This document shows positions 5,140 to 7,721 of a stretch of 7,721 nucleotides of DNA, piece after piece. The notes below the pieces were generated by a model. That model saw only the letters and a list, made by a program, of their open reading frames with translations. It did not search any database and was not told the origin of the DNA. Within the stretch, counting starts at the first letter, position 1. Every line of letters starts with the position of its first letter. Origin of the DNA: JADDRA01 sp038233555 (GTDB lineage Bacteria > Actinomycetota > Acidimicrobiia > Acidimicrobiales > CADCSY01). Where the stretch lies: the NCBI GenBank assembly GCA_038233555.1, contig JBBSLT010000114.1, positions 1 through 7,721 on the forward strand, written 5' to 3'. A program made the position numbers and the translations under genes.

Positions 5140-5152
5140 ACCGAGCGGACAC

Positions 5153-5704
5153 GTGGGCCATCTCGACGTCCGTCCCCGTTCCCAGCCCGTCACCGGCTGG
5201 CGCTACTGGCAGCTCAGCGTCGGCTCGACGATGCAGCTGCAATCGCTTTCTCAGCGTGGATTCGCGTGGCGGCCGGGCCGGGCCATGGTCGCCCGTTGCG
5301 CAGATGCGAACGGGAAAGCGGTTGGCGTAGCGGACGAACATCGCCATCGTGCCCCGGGAAGGGAGTGCGGCTGCGGTATCCACGCCAGCTTCGACCTCGC
5401 CTCGCTGCACGCTCAGGCTCTATGCGTGCGCCCGGTGCCCCTCGTCGTGGGCGAGGTGGCGCTGTGGGGGGAGGTGATCACCGAGGAGCGAGCCGACCGA
5501 CGGGGAAAGGACCACCGGGGCCAGTTCGCCTATCCGCTGGCCCTTTCGGTGGTGGGCGAGACGCTGGAAGCAACGGCGGTGGCCGATGCCGTCGAGGGAC
5601 TTGGGATCTACGAGGTTCCGGTAGGGGTCGCTTCGGTTCAGGAAGCCGTGGGTGAGCTTTCCCGGACCATCCTGGGCTTCCTGTCCATGTCTCGGCCCAC
5701 CTAG
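5153..5704 (+). CDS. Conserved hypothetical protein with a CxC motif
   Basis: Length 183 residues from GTG 5153. Features in order: TGWRYWQL (14-21); W39-x-P with C49; a His-rich stretch (DEHRHR); APGRECGCGIHA (67-78) with C72-x-C74; LVVGEVALWGEV (~97-108); a charged loop; then QFAYPLALSV and an amphipathic C-terminal helix. Tryptophans, C49, C72, C74 and nearby His suggest metal or substrate binding, but no enzyme family is recognised. The W...C...P-x-x-x-C-x-C-G-(I/L)-x-A...V-x-G-x-V-x-L-W-G...Y-A-x-P-L-x-L order looks like a recurrent actinobacterial protein of unknown function. Start: an ATG at 5021 would overlap the upstream gene by 119 bp and add a Pro/Arg/Thr-rich wrong-frame leader, so the GTG 13 bp after the upstream stop is preferred. 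No strong ribosome binding site is present. Confidence 0.72.
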   Translation: MGHLDVRPRSQPVTGWRYWQLSVGSTMQLQSLSQRGFAWRPGRAMVARCADANGKAVGVADEHRHRAPGRECGCGIHASFDLASLHAQALCVRPVPLVVGEVALWGEVITEERADRRGKDHRGQFAYPLALSVVGETLEATAVADAVEGLGIYEVPVGVASVQEAVGELSRTILGFLSMSRPT

Positions 5705-5837
5705 CTGCGCTGGCCCTCCGTGTTCTTGTCACAACCCGCAGCGCAAGGACGACCGAAGGGCTCAACTGGGCTCAGCGACGCTCGGTCGGTCGGCGATGTC
5801 GTTCCAGGATCGGCTGCTTCCTATCCACCCCAGCGAG
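5705..5837. other. Sequence between the CxC gene and the transposase remnant
   Basis: No gene recognised. The reading frame of the transposase remnant stays open through this stretch but gives no family-like sequence before about 5796 (MSFQDRLLPIHPSEVARL). No terminal inverted repeat is visible at the expected edge. Confidence 0.3.
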
Positions 5838-5951
5838 GTCGCCCGATTGCTCCTCATCGTGCGTCGCACCCGCCTCAGCGACAGCGCCCAGGCTCGTTTG
5901 TGGCCCGACTGGCGCCACCACGCCTTCTTGAGCGATCTCGACGGCGACACC
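5838..5951 (+). pseudogene. Fragment of an IS1380-type transposase
   Basis: About 38 codons read VARLLLIVRRTRLSDSAQAR followed by LWPDWRHHAFLSDLDGDT. I-V-R-R-T-R-L...Q-A-x-L-W-P-D-W-R-(H/Y)-x-A-F-(L/V)-T/S-D-L-D-G-D is the segment between the second and third catalytic acidic residues in IS1380-family DDE transposases. In that family a His-rich helix and VELAIRDLKEG, containing the catalytic Glu, should follow. Here, after DGDT, all three frames give unrelated sequence, so the conserved C-terminal part is missing. Nothing upstream matches the N-terminal DNA-binding or first catalytic regions. Roughly a tenth of a transposase remains, without inverted repeats, so this is a relic of an old insertion followed by deletion. 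Family assignment rests on motif memory, not a search. Confidence 0.6.
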
Positions 5952-6129
5952 GGTCATCACCGCTCCGGTCCGAATTTGGCGGGAGGACACGCTGGTTCGG
6001 CTTGGGCAACCCCGACGAGGGACGGACGGTCAGGGAGCCGCCACCGCACGAAGGTGGTTCTTGGTGGGCGTGTAACGATACCTAAAGGCGTCTAAACACA
6101 ACCGGTAGATGATGTGACACACTCTTAGC
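5952..6129. other. Upstream region of the ATPase gene
   Basis: No gene recognised. The last ~60 bases are visibly less GC-rich, as expected for a promoter region, and hold a 9-bp palindrome TGTG-A-CACA at 6113-6121 ending 8 bases before the ATPase start, a possible operator. No clear -35/-10 pair or ribosome binding site is present. TAGATG (6106-6111) is the best -10 candidate and would leave a leader of only about 10-12 bases. Confidence 0.35.
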
Positions 6130-7308
6130 ATGGATCCGGTCGCTAACCCGTACCGCCCAGGGGCCGGACGCCGGCCGCCTCTTCTCGCTGGGCGAGAGCA
6201 GATCCTCGCGGCCTTTGAGATCGTGCGCCGACGTGCCGAGGAGCTCGGCGAGGGCGATCGCAGCTGGATCCTCAACGGTTTGCGGGGCGTGGGCAAGACG
6301 GTGCTGCTCAACGAGCTCCTCGATCAGGTCAGCAGCCGTGGGTGGATCACCGCCAAGGTGGAGGCGGGGACGTCGGCGTCACTCGCCGTTTCGCTGGCGC
6401 AGTCGCTGCTTCGGGCCCTACGGACGGCGAGCGGGAGACATCCCGAACCACGACTGCATCGCCTCCTGGGCGTCTTCAAGGCCTTCAGCGTCCGGCTCGA
6501 CCCGTCGGGGTCAGTGAGCCTCGGTGTCGACGTGGTGCCCATCGACGGCATCGCGGATTCGGGTCGGTTCTCCGATGACCTGGCGGCCCTCTTCGAGGTC
6601 CTCGGTGAGACGGGGCGGGACCTCGGCATCGGGGTCCTCGTTTTGATCGACGAGCTGCAAGAGGCGAGACCAGCAGAACTTGCGGCCCTCAATACCGCCG
6701 TGCACCAGAGCGGCCAAGCCGATGTGCCGCTCCCCCTCATAGTCGTTGGCGCCGGCCTGCCGTCCCTGCCCGCCCAGCTCGCTGAGGCCACCAGCTACGC
6801 CGAGCGCTTGTACGACTTCCGCACGATCGGCCTCCTCGACGATGCCGCCGCTCGCCTGGCGCTGACGGTCCCCGCAGCGGAGCGGAGCGTTGCCTGGGAC
6901 GGGGACGGACTCGATGCGGCGGTGAGAACCGCCGGGGGTTACCCCTACTTCATCCAGGCAATCGGGAAGCACGTGTGGGACAACGCTCGTACCAGCCCGA
7001 TCGAGGCAGAGGACGTCGAGGTCGGCCTGGCAGAGGCCCGCCGAGAGGTCGACGACGGTCTCTACCGGTCCCGCTGGGAGCGGGCGACACCCGCGCAGCG
7101 GGACCTCCTGCGGGCGCTGGCTGCCCTTGGAGGCGATGGGCCCGCGGCGGTCGCCGACATCGCCAGGTCCATGGGCAAGAGCCGCACGTCAGACATCTCG
7201 GTGGCCCGCAACGAGTTGATCAAGAAGGGCCTGACCTACGCCCCCGAGCGCGGCTTGCTCGCCTTCACGGTCCCTGGCATGCACGAGTTCATCGACCGTC
7301 AGCCATGA
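6130..7308 (+). CDS. AAA+ ATPase (AAA_16/STAND-like) with C-terminal winged helix
   Basis: Length 392 residues, intact. NPYRPGAGRRPPLLAGREQI (6-25) carries the xxGRE box that precedes the P-loop in AAA_16/Orc-like ATPases. Walker A is G50-L-R-G-V-G-K56-T57; Walker B is VLVLIDELQE with D174 and E175. VVGAGLPSLPA about 30 residues later corresponds to a sensor-1 region. GGYPYFIQAIGKHVWD is the lid-domain motif of archaeal-type ATPases and Orc1/Cdc6 relatives. From about 318 (RATPAQRDLLRALAALGG), with VADIARSMGKSRTSDISVAR and KKGLTY, there is a winged helix-turn-helix. All ATPase motifs are present, so activity is expected. Target and partner are unknown; the architecture suits nucleotide-dependent DNA binding or an NTPase switch. 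This is a widespread actinobacterial type without assigned function. There is no ribosome binding site at ATG 6130, so leaderless or short-leader translation is likely. It stands alone, between an IS relic and a gene of unknown role. Confidence 0.85.
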   Translation: MDPVANPYRPGAGRRPPLLAGREQILAAFEIVRRRAEELGEGDRSWILNGLRGVGKTVLLNELLDQVSSRGWITAKVEAGTSASLAVSLAQSLLRALRTASGRHPEPRLHRLLGVFKAFSVRLDPSGSVSLGVDVVPIDGIADSGRFSDDLAALFEVLGETGRDLGIGVLVLIDELQEARPAELAALNTAVHQSGQADVPLPLIVVGAGLPSLPAQLAEATSYAERLYDFRTIGLLDDAAARLALTVPAAERSVAWDGDGLDAAVRTAGGYPYFIQAIGKHVWDNARTSPIEAEDVEVGLAEARREVDDGLYRSRWERATPAQRDLLRALAALGGDGPAAVADIARSMGKSRTSDISVARNELIKKGLTYAPERGLLAFTVPGMHEFIDRQP

Positions 7309-7582
7309 CTTCGACGACGCTCTCCCCGGCCTCCGATCACATGCGCACCGACATCGCATCGAGACGCAACGGCCTGAAGTTTGCTGTCGGTTGCCTCCCA
7401 AGATCGCCGAGGCAACGCTGATGCCTCAGCTCGGTCTCCGATGCGGCTCGGCTTGCGGGACGCCACCGACAAACTCGACCCGGCGGATCGGCCTTCCGAC
7501 AGCACCCGGTCGTCGTTCGGCCTACGGGACCCGCTGACGAAGATTCTCGGACCCGCCTCAGCCGCAATCGAGCAACCGCTTC
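7309..7582. other. Region between the ATPase and the last gene; no gene assigned
   Basis: ATG at 7305 overlaps the ATPase stop (ATGA) and opens a 38-codon frame to a TGA at 7419-7421, which overlaps another ATG at 7421 (38 codons). A third frame is open from 7378 to the window end and has coding-like GC3 up to about 7560 (for example RLGLRDATDKLDPADRP). None gives a product I recognise, so I leave them unassigned. Confidence 0.3.
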
Positions 7583-7721
7583 ATGACCGTCTCGGCGGTG
7601 CCGCTACCGATCTGGTGGGAGCAACTCTCCCACCGAGCCGAAGAGCTCCTCGGGCTTCCGGTGGATTGGGACTCCTACGGAGCGTCGGCCGTGGCCCCGA
7701 TCGCCGTCGAGGCCGCGTTCA
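7583..7721 (+). CDS. N-terminus of a WDSYGA-motif hypothetical protein (3' end outside the window)
   Basis: From ATG 7583 the 46 visible residues are MTVSAVPLPIWWEQLSHRAE followed by ELLGLPVDWDSYGASAVAPI and AVEAAF. L-(P)-x-x-W-D-S-Y-G-A-x2-(I/V)-x-P-x-A-(V/I)-x-A-A is a pattern I recall from small uncharacterised bacterial proteins with an N-terminal LPxxWDSYGA box, where the sequence continues as an alpha/beta domain. Function unknown. An in-frame TGA at 7535-7537 bounds the frame and no other start codon occurs before 7583, so the start is fairly secure despite a weak ribosome binding site. It is separated from the ATPase by 274 bp. No promoter is evident, so association with the ATPase is only positional. 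Confidence 0.6.
   Translation, partial: MTVSAVPLPIWWEQLSHRAEELLGLPVDWDSYGASAVAPIAVEAAF

Noticed and set aside
4702..5193. Full minus-strand 163-codon frame as a single gene ending in the GAF sequence.
   Set aside because: Only the last ~58 codons are GAF-like; the rest lies opposite the Cys-rich plus-strand gene and reads as an Arg/His-rich shadow.
5772..5990. Minus-strand frame opposite the transposase remnant.
   Set aside because: The opposite strand carries a recognisable IS1380 motif; this frame has no family features and no start context.
1..7721. CRISPR arrays, long tandem repeats, intact insertion-sequence ends, rRNA or a replication origin.
   Set aside because: Looked for on both strands by eye; nothing beyond the short repeats reported above was found.

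Overview
The base composition is high-GC, with strongly GC-biased third codon positions in the convincing genes. The gene families (a CPWC thioredoxin-fold protein close to the actinobacterial Rv2466c group, a cysteine-poor Rrf2 regulator, a GAF fragment of the GAF/ANTAR type, STAS and AAA+ proteins) point to an actinobacterium. I cannot place it below that rank from sequence alone; something near Acidimicrobiia is only a guess.

Left part (1-1620): mosaic and partly decayed. It opens with the C-terminal tail of a membrane protein. Its stop overlaps the start of a flavin/NAD disulfide oxidoreductase, but that gene breaks off after about 20 codons and the sequence continues, in another frame, as the C-terminus of an FtsX/MacB-type ABC permease. 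A small unassigned membrane protein follows (775-1326). Then comes gene-poor DNA with an 11-bp tandem duplication and a cluster of four GTGACC/GGTCAC half sites.

Junction (1654-1693): the 3' half of a tRNA-Gly(TCC), from anticodon loop to acceptor strand, with no matching 5' half. This is the usual footprint of a tyrosine-integrase attachment site. It would mark the border between accessory DNA (left) and conserved chromosome (right).

Core part (2034-4548, minus strand): STAS-domain protein, Rrf2 regulator, lgt (prolipoprotein diacylglyceryl transferase) and a DsbA-like protein, read in that order. lgt and the DsbA-like gene overlap by 8 bp and Rrf2 is 28 bp upstream of lgt, so these three are probably one operon joining lipoprotein maturation with thiol redox chemistry under a co-transcribed regulator.

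Right part (4549-7721, plus strand): a two-gene unit of Cys-rich proteins of unknown function, the first apparently leaderless; a minus-strand GAF-domain remnant; an IS1380-type transposase remnant; an intact AAA+ ATPase with a C-terminal winged helix; and the start of a protein with a WDSYGA motif, cut by the window end.

I see no complete defence, secretion or biosynthetic system, CRISPR array, intact IS or intact RNA gene. The best leads are the tRNA-Gly remnant with its adjacent half-site cluster, and the number of truncated genes whose breakpoints can be read directly.
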